Source: a virus. From it: a stretch of 42,414 nucleotides of DNA. The stretch covers positions 1 through 42,414 of the IMG/VR virus record IMGVR_UViG_3300044613_002069. The stretch is one strand, 5' to 3'. Below are positions 7,461 through 14,127 of this stretch, in pieces (position 1 is the stretch's first letter; each line of letters opens with the position of its first letter). The notes beneath the pieces were generated by a model. That model was not told the DNA's origin and ran no database searches. It worked only from the letters and a program-made list of their open reading frames with translations. Position numbers and translations under genes: made by a program.

Positions 7461-8176
7461 CACTTCCCCATCACCGTCGCGATCCACTCCCGAAACAGCG
7501 ACACCCGCGTGTGCCCCATCTCCTCGCCCCGTCGACTTCGTAGCGGCCCCTTGTCGGCCATCGTGAACGACGCGATCCCGACGAGCCGGCCCGACGAAAA
7601 CATCGGCCCGCCGGAGTCTCCCGGCGAAATGCAGAACTCCATCGGAGACGCGCCGCCGGCCGTGCAGACGATGAGGCTGCGCTCAAACCGCTCGACGGCG
7701 TTCGTCCCGGCCCGCAGGCGGCCGTCGGCCGTCGTGTACCCCGTCCCCAGCCGCCCGTGGAGGCCGTAGCCGGCCACACTCACGATGTCGCCGATCTCGG
7801 CGTCTTGCTCTGTCGCCAATGGCGGGTAGTAAGACAACCCGAACGGCTCGGCCACACGCAGCAGGGCCAGATCGTTCCAGCCCAGGTTCTTTGGATCGAA
7901 CTCAGGATGCACAACGATCTCGACGGCATCGTGCGTCAGATTGATCGTGACGCAGTCGGCCCCGTGTACGACGTGTCCTGCCGTCAGCGCCCAGTGGTCG
8001 TCGATCAGTGTCGCCGACGCGAAAGCGATGTGCCCGTCGGTGCCGGTGACGGCGAGTTTCGCCGTGTACGGCCGGAAGCCGTCAGCGTAGTCGAGGTATA
8101 CCGAATCGGGTATACGCTCGTCCGTCGTGCCGGCGAGGGCTGCGGAGGCGAATAAGGCTGCGACGACGGCCTTCAT
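7460..8176 (-). CDS. Secreted trypsin-like serine protease
   Basis: 238 residues from ATG at 8176, which overlaps the preceding small gene as ATGA. Residues 1-16 ([16 protein letters not shown]) are a classical signal peptide with an ALA-G cleavage site, so the enzyme should leave the cytoplasm. The chymotrypsin-fold triad is intact: H68 in LTAGHVV, D102 in WNDLALLRV and S188 in SPGDSGGP. There are three cysteines (75, 171, 182), of which 171 and 182 could pair. The length is that of a single catalytic domain with no obvious pro-region or PDZ domain. It follows csrA and a 35-residue membrane protein in one operon. A secreted, active-looking serine protease is unusual for a phage. It could cut host envelope proteins, receptors or phage proteins during exit; all three are inference. 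Confidence 0.92.
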   Translation of the reverse strand: MKAVVAALFASAALAGTTDERIPDSVYLDYADGFRPYTAKLAVTGTDGHIAFASATLIDDHWALTAGHVVHGADCVTINLTHDAVEIVVHPEFDPKNLGWNDLALLRVAEPFGLSYYPPLATEQDAEIGDIVSVAGYGLHGRLGTGYTTADGRLRAGTNAVERFERSLIVCTAGGASPMEFCISPGDSGGPMFSSGRLVGIASFTMADKGPLRSRRGEEMGHTRVSLFREWIATVMGK

Positions 8177-8280
8177 TCGTCCCTCGTCATGTAGGGGAAC
8201 AGGGTGCAGTAAAACGCCGCCCCGACGAGAACGAGGAGCGTGCCGACGTTGAGCCAGACGTGAAGGAGGTTGTCGATCAC
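8173..8280 (-). CDS. 35-residue single-pass membrane protein
   Basis: Too short for routine gene finding. The GTG at 8280 overlaps the csrA stop (GTGA) and has an ideal GGAGG 7 bases upstream, and its TGA overlaps the protease ATG, so it is fixed at both ends by coupling. The product is a short N-terminus ([11 protein letters not shown]), one transmembrane helix ([17 protein letters not shown]) and a charged end (PYMTRDE). It could be a membrane micro-protein that assists the protease, or a minimal lysis or holin-like peptide. No homologue known to me. Confidence 0.7.
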   Translation of the reverse strand: MIDNLLHVWLNVGTLLVLVGAAFYCTLFPYMTRDE

Positions 8281-8441
8281 TTCTTGGCCTCCGCAGGCAG
8301 AAGCTCCGTCCGCATGATCTCCGTATCCGGCGGCGCCTTGATCGCAAGGCGAACGCTGCCGTCCCAAATCTTCGTCACGACGATTTCGATGTCATCGCCG
8401 ATCTTGATGCGCTCTCCGCGCTTTCTCGTCAGAACGAGCAT
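8277..8441 (-). CDS. csrA: Carbon storage regulator CsrA homologue
   Basis: 54 residues from ATG at 8441 with AAAGGAG upstream. It matches CsrA along its length: [18 protein letters not shown] (strand 1 and 2 region), VRLAIKAP and EIMRTELL. The RNA-contact residues L4, R6 and R44 fall at exactly the E. coli positions, and G9, E10, I14, G15, D16 and A36-P37 are kept. CsrA homodimers bind GGA in RNA hairpin loops and leaders and block or alter translation. A phage copy could reset host carbon/virulence regulation or control the phage's own late messages; a hairpin with GGA in its loop in the capsid leader (41901-41922) is one possible target. It heads a coupled trio with a membrane peptide and a secreted protease. 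Confidence 0.93.
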   Translation of the reverse strand: MLVLTRKRGERIKIGDDIEIVVTKIWDGSVRLAIKAPPDTEIMRTELLPAEAKK

Positions 8442-8453
8442 GGCTGACTCCTT

Positions 8454-8615
8454 TCAGCGGACTTGGTAATAGCGGCCACGAGCGTGCCGCTCTTCCTCAC
8501 TCCAACGCTTTTGCAGTTTCTTGCAAGCGACGATGATCTCGAGCGGTTTCGGATCGGGCGCTCTCACGCTCGTGCCACCGCGGTGGCCCAGGTTCTCTTT
8601 GAGAGACGATTTCAT
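8454..8615 (-). CDS. 53-residue basic protein with WSxxER motif
   Basis: ATG at 8615 with GGAG 13 bases upstream; the frame ends 12 bases before csrA. The product is basic (MKSSLKENLGHRGG) and ends KKLQKRWSEEERHARGRYYQVR. The WSxxER element is shared with the HTH proteins at 1902-2234 and 5459-5815, but no HTH is present here. Possibly a small regulator or a DNA/RNA-binding peptide. It lies directly ahead of the csrA trio and may be part of that operon. Confidence 0.6.
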   Translation of the reverse strand: MKSSLKENLGHRGGTSVRAPDPKPLEIIVACKKLQKRWSEEERHARGRYYQVR

Positions 8616-8644
8616 TGTGACACTCCATTGTCGTGGTGCGTAGG

Positions 8645-9121
8645 CTATCCTGCGGACTGATTTCTGGCAAGCCACGTTTCGCAGGCGGTTTTGACCGCCG
8701 GCCGCTTGTGTTCCTTGGCTGCCCAGATGACGTAGTCCAGCCCGCGCGGCAAGGCCACGGCCTCGTCGATCGTCAGGCCGACAAATCGGCCGTCTCGGAA
8801 TTGGAACTCCGTTGGCTTCGGCTCGAGGTGGCCTTTGATCACGGGCACCCACTGGCACGTCAGGCAGAAGCAGCACTGGATCAGCCATTCGCCACGGTCT
8901 TCGTGGATGATGTCGTGGGCGCTGCCACGGCAGAGCGTGTCTGCGCACTCGTGGGTGTGGTCGAGGCGTCCGAGGGCTTTGAGGGCAGGCGGGGCGGTTT
9001 GCCCCTTAATAGAATGTCGTTTTTCAGGGGTCTGAAAAACAGCGGAGGGGGGTACGACTTTTTGCGCGCGCGCGCGCTTTTTCGTCGGTTCTTCGGGCGA
9101 AACATCGAAAAGCAGGCTCAT
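8645..9121 (-). CDS. Zinc-binding protein with exonuclease-X C-terminal-like domain
   Basis: 158 residues. The first 50 are low-complexity and basic. The middle holds a cysteine/histidine set (C59, C64, H69, C83, C84, C86, C89) that could bind one zinc. The C-terminus, FRDGRFVGLTIDEAVALPRGLDYVIWAA..H.RPAV..ACETWLA, has the pattern (F.fGk..G.tl.e....dpgYl.Wl......v...v..fL) of the small domain found at the end of exonuclease-X-like nucleases and alone in many phages. It starts 4 bases inside the end of the helicase gene, so a role in DNA processing with the helicase is a reasonable inference. Confidence 0.7.
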   Translation of the reverse strand: MSLLFDVSPEEPTKKRARAQKVVPPSAVFQTPEKRHSIKGQTAPPALKALGRLDHTHECADTLCRGSAHDIIHEDRGEWLIQCCFCLTCQWVPVIKGHLEPKPTEFQFRDGRFVGLTIDEAVALPRGLDYVIWAAKEHKRPAVKTACETWLARNQSAG

Positions 9122-10767
9122 ACGGGAATCTCCATGCGGTAGCGTTCGCGGGGGTCGTGGGCAATCACCAGCTCATGCTTCGCCCTAGTGCAGGCGACGT
9201 ACTCGATGCGGCGCTCCTCGGCGAATCGCACCGGATCGTCCTCTTCGCCCTGGCGAATCCGGCGGCCGATGCTGGACAGGAGCACCACCTTGCTGGCCTC
9301 CTGACCCTTCACGGAATGCACCGTGCCGATGCGAATCTTCGGGCTGCTGACGGCCTCGACGCCGAACCGCTTCGCCGCCCGCACCCACTTCGTGCCGCCG
9401 TCCGGCAGGCCGCTCCACGACCCAGTAGAGATCGCGTCCCGCAGATGGTCCGTCGCCCCAAGGAGCGAGAGGTCTTCTGGGTAGATGCGGTCGAATTGAT
9501 CCGACAGCCCCTTCGACCACCTGGCCTTGCTGCCACGCTCGAGCCACGTCCGGCCGTCCGTTGTCTTGGACGGTAGCATTTCAAGCACGCACGACCACTG
9601 GTCGGCCGTGATCGCCTCGCCGTGCTGGAGCCGCCACAGGCCGCCCATGCCGAGGTCGCGGTTGTAGGCACCATCCTTGGCCTTGACCCGACGAAACGGC
9701 ATCCCGAGGTCTTCCAGGATGTGCTGAATCCTGGCGACGTTCCGATTCGTCCGTGCCACGACCAGCGTCTCGACGTTCGGGTCTAGGTCTTGCAGGTCAT
9801 CCTCGTAGTTCTCGCTCTCCACGACCTTTCCGTCGTGGTCGGCCGGCGCGATCCCTCGATCCCAATAGTCCGGCAGCCGCTGGAGGCACCGCTCGCCGAC
9901 CGCCATGATCGGCGGCGCACACCGCCACGACTTCTCAGCAACGTGCTGTTTCTGGACGTCCCAGCCCATGAAGTGTTCTGCGCTGGCCCCCGCCCACGAA
10001 TACAGCACTTGGTACGGGTCGCCGAGGAGCCAGGCCCATTTGCATGAGTCACCCGTCACGAGCCGCCGGCAGGCCAGGTCGAGCAGCTTGCTGGCATCCT
10101 GGGCCTCGTCGAAAATCCAGCCAACGACATCGTGCGGGATCGTGCCATCGGGGTCGACGTCCGTCGGCCCGACGGCTGGGTCGAACCGCAGCCCGACGAA
10201 CCGGCAGAGCATATCGGTGAAGTCCATGCGGGCGTCGAGACGCTTCGCGGCCTCGTACATCTCGATCCGCTTGATCACCTCGTCGGCCGCCGGAGCCTCC
10301 GGGTCGGAGTCTGCCTCGACAACCTGCCGCAGCGGCACGACAAGATTCCTCGCCAGGCTCCAGTAGTTGAGGCTGGCCGCCGCCACGGGGTCGCCGGCGT
10401 ATAGCTTGACCCCGCCGTCGTCCTCGTCGAAGCAGGACGCCACGTCGCTCCCCAGAGCCTCAGACACCCACTTATCATCCTCCTTCGTGCCGCCGATGAC
10501 CTCGCCCCTGGATACCCCCAGGACGCGATAGGCGACGCTGTGGCACGTCTTGAACCAGCCGTTCCTCTCCAGGTCGGCCGGGTTCATCCCCCAGGCCACA
10601 GCGGCCCTCCCAGCGGCCTCCTGGCGGGCCGCCCTCGTGAACGACGAGAACCCCAGCACGAACGGGTTTCCGTTGACCTCTGGCCGCTCCAGAGCCTTCT
10701 CCAGAATGCCCATCGCACGGGTCGTTTTGCCAGTCCCGGCCCCGCCAACCTCACGCGCTCCTAACAT
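9118..10767 (-). CDS. Superfamily 1 DNA helicase, UvrD/Rep-like
   Basis: 549 residues. Motifs in order: Walker A GGAGTGKTT (residues 8-16), IFDEAQD (Walker B, DEAQ form), GDPYQVLYSWAGA (motif III), WRCAP (motif IV region), GTVHSVKGQEASKVVLL (motif V) and EYVACTRAKHELVIA (motif VI). It is thus a complete SF1A helicase core, slightly shorter than cellular UvrD (about 720), with reduced accessory subdomains. It probably unwinds DNA during phage replication or recombination. It follows the prim-pol gene after a 72-base gap full of inverted repeats and is coupled to the zinc protein downstream. Confidence 0.93.
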   Translation of the reverse strand: MLGAREVGGAGTGKTTRAMGILEKALERPEVNGNPFVLGFSSFTRAARQEAAGRAAVAWGMNPADLERNGWFKTCHSVAYRVLGVSRGEVIGGTKEDDKWVSEALGSDVASCFDEDDGGVKLYAGDPVAAASLNYWSLARNLVVPLRQVVEADSDPEAPAADEVIKRIEMYEAAKRLDARMDFTDMLCRFVGLRFDPAVGPTDVDPDGTIPHDVVGWIFDEAQDASKLLDLACRRLVTGDSCKWAWLLGDPYQVLYSWAGASAEHFMGWDVQKQHVAEKSWRCAPPIMAVGERCLQRLPDYWDRGIAPADHDGKVVESENYEDDLQDLDPNVETLVVARTNRNVARIQHILEDLGMPFRRVKAKDGAYNRDLGMGGLWRLQHGEAITADQWSCVLEMLPSKTTDGRTWLERGSKARWSKGLSDQFDRIYPEDLSLLGATDHLRDAISTGSWSGLPDGGTKWVRAAKRFGVEAVSSPKIRIGTVHSVKGQEASKVVLLSSIGRRIRQGEEDDPVRFAEERRIEYVACTRAKHELVIAHDPRERYRMEIPV

Positions 10768-10790
10768 TTCGGCTCCTTTTTGCCTGTTTT

Positions 10791-10931
10791 GGACGGTTGG
10801 ACGGTCTACCTCAAAAATCGACCGTCCACCCTTAAGTCCTTATGTTTCAACCATTTCCGTCGCCAAGACGGTGGACGGTGAGTGATTTTCGATTTTTGAA
10901 AAAACCTGATCGACCTCCCCCTTTACCGTCC
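10791..10931. repeat. Inverted-repeat cluster (GGACGGT iterons), candidate origin or operator
   Basis: The 7-mer GGACGGT or its complement occurs five times: 10791-10797 (+), 10799-10805 (+), 10821-10827 (-), 10873-10879 (+) and 10925-10931 (-). Around them are a perfect 9-base hairpin (10798-10806 with 10820-10828) and a split palindrome: TCAAAAATCG and ACCGTCCACC at 10811-10830 are mirrored by GGTGGACGGT at 10870-10879 and CGATTTTTGA at 10890-10899. The cluster covers the prim-pol/helicase gap and the last codons of prim-pol. AT-rich blocks amid GC-rich iterons next to a primase and helicase suit a replication origin, but an operator is equally possible. Confidence 0.55.
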
Positions 10932-12633
10932 ATTCGTTTTCGTCGCCCGCCGACATCGCCTCCAGGGCCGCGACCCACTCCTTCGTGAACACGACGTACT
11001 CCAGCCGGCCCGACTGAAAGCGGTGCCTGCGGTGGTCGAAATCCTTGGCCCCCATCGCGTCGAGGAGCCTCATGCGGAGTTTGTTCCGCTCCCCCGGCGC
11101 GACGTCGTGCATCCGGCCGATGTCTTCCCAGACCTTGCCCCACTGGAGCCAGAGTTCGTCCGGCGTCACCCAGCACGGCCGCCCAGACTCGTTCGGCTCC
11201 GGAGCCTCCTCGTTTCGAGGCTGCGTGGCCTTCTTGATCACCTGGATGCAGTAGCCCGCCAACTGGGCGTAACGCAGGCTCGACGAGCCGACGTAGATGT
11301 TGTCTTCCTCGTTGTTTCGCTGGACGAGCTGCTCCATCAATCCGGAGATGCTTTGGCCCCCCGTCTTCTTCGACGCCTCGATGCCTTTCCAGATGCCGTG
11401 CCACTTGCCGGCGTCGCCGTCCAGGATCACGCGGTGCGTGGCCGTGAACACGGTGCTCGCCACCTTGGCTGCCGACCGGAACGTGTCGAACGTCATCTGC
11501 ACGCGACCCCGGCACGGCGTGTTCTCCCAGGCCGGGACGCAGAGGATCACCTCGGGCGGGTCGCCCTTCACGAACTGAATCGACCAGTCGCCGGGGCGGT
11601 AAGCCTCGACGCCGCTGACGTCCATCCGCTCCAGGCCGTGAGACGTGTAGCCCGTTGCCGCAGTCTGCTTCTTTGCGTCAGCCGTGATCTGATCGGCCTC
11701 GGCCCGTACAGAATCTTCCTTCAGGTCAGTAGGCGACGGCTCTGCGCTGACTTCTTGATACTTCCTCCGATAGTGCTCGAAGCACGAGTTGATGACCTGA
11801 AGCGCCTCTTTCGTCGACTTCGGCGGGTGGATGTATTTCTCGTTGGCGTCCTGAATCTCCTTCGTGAGCACCTCGCGACGCTCCGGCTTCAGTGGGTCGC
11901 GGTCGTTCACGATCTTGTTCCACGCCCAGTAGAGGAGAGCCTTGTGTCGCCCCTCGCCGTCGTGAACGTCACGGAACACCAGCGGCCCGCCTCGCGTCGT
12001 AAGCGCGCCGCCGCTCCCCCCGCCGCCGTCGTAGTTCACGATTTGTTTGAGCAGCTCCTTCGGCGTCTCGGCGACCTCGACCTCCTCGATGGATAGCCCC
12101 GGCTTCCAGGCGTAGCGGACGCCGGAGTAATGCCACGACGGGGGCATGACGCTCTGAATCTGACTGCCGCCGCCTCCGATCCGGCACTCGAGGCCGCCCG
12201 GCTCGGCCTTGGAGATGCTCTCCAGGCACTTGTCCCACAGGGTCATCTGGTGCGTCGATCGGCCACTCGTCCACGACGGCGTCTCGAGCCTGTCGATGCC
12301 AAGCGATTGCCGGTAGGCTGCGCCCTCCGGCGTGTCGTTCTCGTTGTCGATTACGCCCGAGCCGACGCCAAGAACGCAGCCAGCGTTAAATGGGATGCCG
12401 TCATCCCAGGCGAGGAGGTCGTCCTCGGTGCGGGCGTATCGCTCCCCCCAGTTCGTGCCGACGGGGTGCTTCCCGGCACTCCGCTCGCCGGACTTGCCTA
12501 CGGCGCACTCCGGGTTGCCGCAGGTGCAGCGGCCGTCGGGCCAGATGCCGTGCAGCCTGACGACGCGAAGACCCTTGGAAAGGTACATCGCGCACGCCTT
12601 GAACATCTCGTCGAAGTCGAATTCAAATGCCAT
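10840..12633 (-). CDS. Bifunctional primase-polymerase (prim-pol/AEP) protein
   Basis: 597 residues from ATG at 12633, preferred over the ATG at 12645 because GGAG lies about 10 bases upstream. The N-terminal 200 residues follow the phage/plasmid prim-pol layout: AMYLSKGLRVVRLHG, a CTCGNPECAVG zinc-knuckle-like insert at 37-46, AGKHPVGTNW (53-62), NAGCVLGVGSGVIDNE (83-98) and later SWHYSGVRYAW. The usual D-x-D metal pair appears as D96-x-E98, an unusual but conservative form. The C-terminal 380 residues have no Walker A, so the helicase step must come from the SF1 or SNF2 helicase neighbours. It ends in helical regions rich in W and R. Likely the replication initiator/primase. Confidence 0.8.
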   Translation of the reverse strand: MAFEFDFDEMFKACAMYLSKGLRVVRLHGIWPDGRCTCGNPECAVGKSGERSAGKHPVGTNWGERYARTEDDLLAWDDGIPFNAGCVLGVGSGVIDNENDTPEGAAYRQSLGIDRLETPSWTSGRSTHQMTLWDKCLESISKAEPGGLECRIGGGGSQIQSVMPPSWHYSGVRYAWKPGLSIEEVEVAETPKELLKQIVNYDGGGGSGGALTTRGGPLVFRDVHDGEGRHKALLYWAWNKIVNDRDPLKPERREVLTKEIQDANEKYIHPPKSTKEALQVINSCFEHYRRKYQEVSAEPSPTDLKEDSVRAEADQITADAKKQTAATGYTSHGLERMDVSGVEAYRPGDWSIQFVKGDPPEVILCVPAWENTPCRGRVQMTFDTFRSAAKVASTVFTATHRVILDGDAGKWHGIWKGIEASKKTGGQSISGLMEQLVQRNNEEDNIYVGSSSLRYAQLAGYCIQVIKKATQPRNEEAPEPNESGRPCWVTPDELWLQWGKVWEDIGRMHDVAPGERNKLRMRLLDAMGAKDFDHRRHRFQSGRLEYVVFTKEWVAALEAMSAGDENEWTVKGEVDQVFSKIENHSPSTVLATEMVET

Positions 12634-12660
12634 CTCGAACTCCATTTCGATTGAAAGAAC

Positions 12661-12697
12661 CCCCTGCGGAGCCGGCTCATCGCCGGCCCCGCAGGGG
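12661..12697 (-). terminator. Strong hairpin ahead of prim-pol
   Basis: A perfect 9-base arm (CCCCTGCGG with CCGCAGGGG), one mismatch, then 6 more pairs (GCCGGC) around a 5-base loop. On the minus strand the stem is followed by GTTCTTTC. This could end the transcript from the 258-residue gene or act in the prim-pol leader, since the prim-pol ATG is only 28 bases further on. The rest of 12634-12839 contains a second smaller hairpin (TGGGCC/GGCCCA near 12818-12832) and no gene. Confidence 0.55.
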
Positions 12698-12839
12698 TCG
12701 TGTCTCGCCCGATCGGCGTGGCGGGGAAAGGTGGCCGCCAGAGGCTCGTCAGACTTCCAGTGGTTACTCGCCACTCACGGCTAGGCGGCCGGGCAGTCCC
12801 GATGAAGACCGCTTATGGGCCGCCGGCCCAGCCGCTGGA

Positions 12840-13616
12840 TCACTCCTCCTCGTGGGCGTCGACCGTCACGGTCGCGCCGCTCGGAGGTGCCGAGAACATC
12901 CGCTTCAGCGGCTCGGTGTAGGTCACGCGAGCCACCTCGGCCTGCTCCGGCGTGATCGTGCCCACGAGACGTGGGACGATCTGGGAGTAAGGCTGACCGC
13001 CGCTCGACTTCACCTTCGTCAGCTTGAGGCCGATCACGCAGGCGTAGTGGAAGTCAGGCAGCCTCTTGGCGAACGGGAGGAACGCACGCAGCGACCCAGG
13101 CCCGATCGACACGAGGAGCGGCCACACGTCGCCCTGACGAAGGATCGCGAGCACGCGAGCCTCCTTCACCTTCTTCCCGGCACCGCTCTTGCCAGAGCCG
13201 TAGCCGAACTCCGGCGAGGCTGAGAGCGCGGCCCAGTCGTAGCGGCGGTCGCCGACACGGAACTTCTCCAGAGCCTTCGGGTCGATGTCCCCAAGGTCAT
13301 CGCTGACCCGGTAGCCCACGAGCAGGTCGTTGCTCACGAGCACCGGCCGCATCTCGGACGGATCGTCCTTCGGCCAGAGCACCCCCCGCTTCCCGATGGC
13401 AACGAGGAGGCCGACGATCTCGTCGGTGCTCTCGACGTTGCCATTGTTGTCAAGGTTCCACGTCACGCCGCCCCCTGCCGGCGTCGGAACCTTGATCAGG
13501 TCTTGCTCGTTCATCGGCTCGCCGTCGAGGTTCGCCGAAATGATCTTGGCCTGTCGGCTATCAGCCGCCAGGGCCGGGTAATCGACCGTCTTAACCGTTG
13601 CAATCGCAGTGCTCAT
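12840..13616 (-). CDS. Replication-module protein of unknown function
   Basis: 258 residues, ATG at 13616 with AAGGAG 7 bases upstream. The middle is mixed alpha/beta (TDEIVGLLVAIGKRGVLW, RPVLVSNDLLVGYRVSDDLG), followed by a Lys/Gly-rich loop (GYGSGKSGAGKKVKEARVLA) and an end region with LPFAKRLPDFHYACVIGLKLTKVKSSGG. The tail is acidic (VDAHEEE), a feature common in single-strand DNA-binding proteins, and the gene lies between helicase and primase. I do not recognise a named family; a DNA-binding or annealing role is a guess from context. Confidence 0.75.
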   Translation of the reverse strand: MSTAIATVKTVDYPALAADSRQAKIISANLDGEPMNEQDLIKVPTPAGGGVTWNLDNNGNVESTDEIVGLLVAIGKRGVLWPKDDPSEMRPVLVSNDLLVGYRVSDDLGDIDPKALEKFRVGDRRYDWAALSASPEFGYGSGKSGAGKKVKEARVLAILRQGDVWPLLVSIGPGSLRAFLPFAKRLPDFHYACVIGLKLTKVKSSGGQPYSQIVPRLVGTITPEQAEVARVTYTEPLKRMFSAPPSGATVTVDAHEEE

Positions 13617-13680
13617 GGCTTTCTCCTTGAGCGTGTTACCGATCCATCAACCATCACTGCGGCGACGCGCCGCCGTGACA

Positions 13681-14127
13681 TCAACCAACCGTGACGTGTC
13701 GGAGCCTCGGAGCGACGTACTCGCCCACGAGTCCCTCGAACGGCGTCCCGGCAGACCAGGGCTGGCTGGCATCCGTGCCAGCCTCCCTTGACTGCTCCTT
13801 CAAGAAGGACTTCAGCCTCGCTGTGTTGACGCTTGTCAACGCCTCCAAGCATCCAGCCTTCCGAGCGGCTTCCATGACCGCCTCCTTCGTGGCCTCCGTG
13901 ACACTGCACGAGTGCTCCCACTCGACACGCCAGCTCCGTCCTGCGACCCGGACTCCGTCCAGCCGCTGCGTTTGCATTTCCTCGACGGCGAGCCGCTCCA
14001 GATGCGTGCGGCGCTTTTTCAGCGTCTCGATCTGGCCGTCGAGTTCCTTGATCTGCTTGTCCACGTCGGTGATCTCAGCGAGCACCGGCTGTAGTGTTGT
14101 GTCGGCTAAAACCTCTGATGATGACAT
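13681..14127 (-). CDS. Coiled-coil phage replication-module protein
   Basis: 148 residues. Residues about 15-50 form a coiled coil (LAEITDVDKQIKELDGQIETLKKRR). Then comes MQTQRLDGVRVAGRSWRVEWEH, a strand pattern followed by helical VTEATKEAVMEAARKAGCLEAL and VNTARLKSFLKEQ. This order is familiar from small phage proteins beside recombination and primase genes whose role is unproven. It overlaps the end of the helicase gene by 53 bases, an unusually long overlap for this genome. The 64-base gap after it holds a small GCGGCG/CGCCGC hairpin (13659-13673). Confidence 0.75.
   Translation of the reverse strand: MSSSEVLADTTLQPVLAEITDVDKQIKELDGQIETLKKRRTHLERLAVEEMQTQRLDGVRVAGRSWRVEWEHSCSVTEATKEAVMEAARKAGCLEALTSVNTARLKSFLKEQSREAGTDASQPWSAGTPFEGLVGEYVAPRLRHVTVG

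Noticed and set aside
11023-12096. 357-codon plus-strand ORF
   Set aside because: Antisense to prim-pol; Arg/Leu-rich shadow typical of high GC.
12633-12774. Longer N-terminus for prim-pol from GTG 12774
   Set aside because: It would translate through the strong hairpin at 12661-12697 and has no ribosome site; the prim-pol pattern starts at MAFEF.
12634-12839. Possible tRNA in a structured gap
   Set aside because: Several stems are present, but no T-loop GTTCRA sequence and no seven-pair acceptor with correct spacing on either strand.
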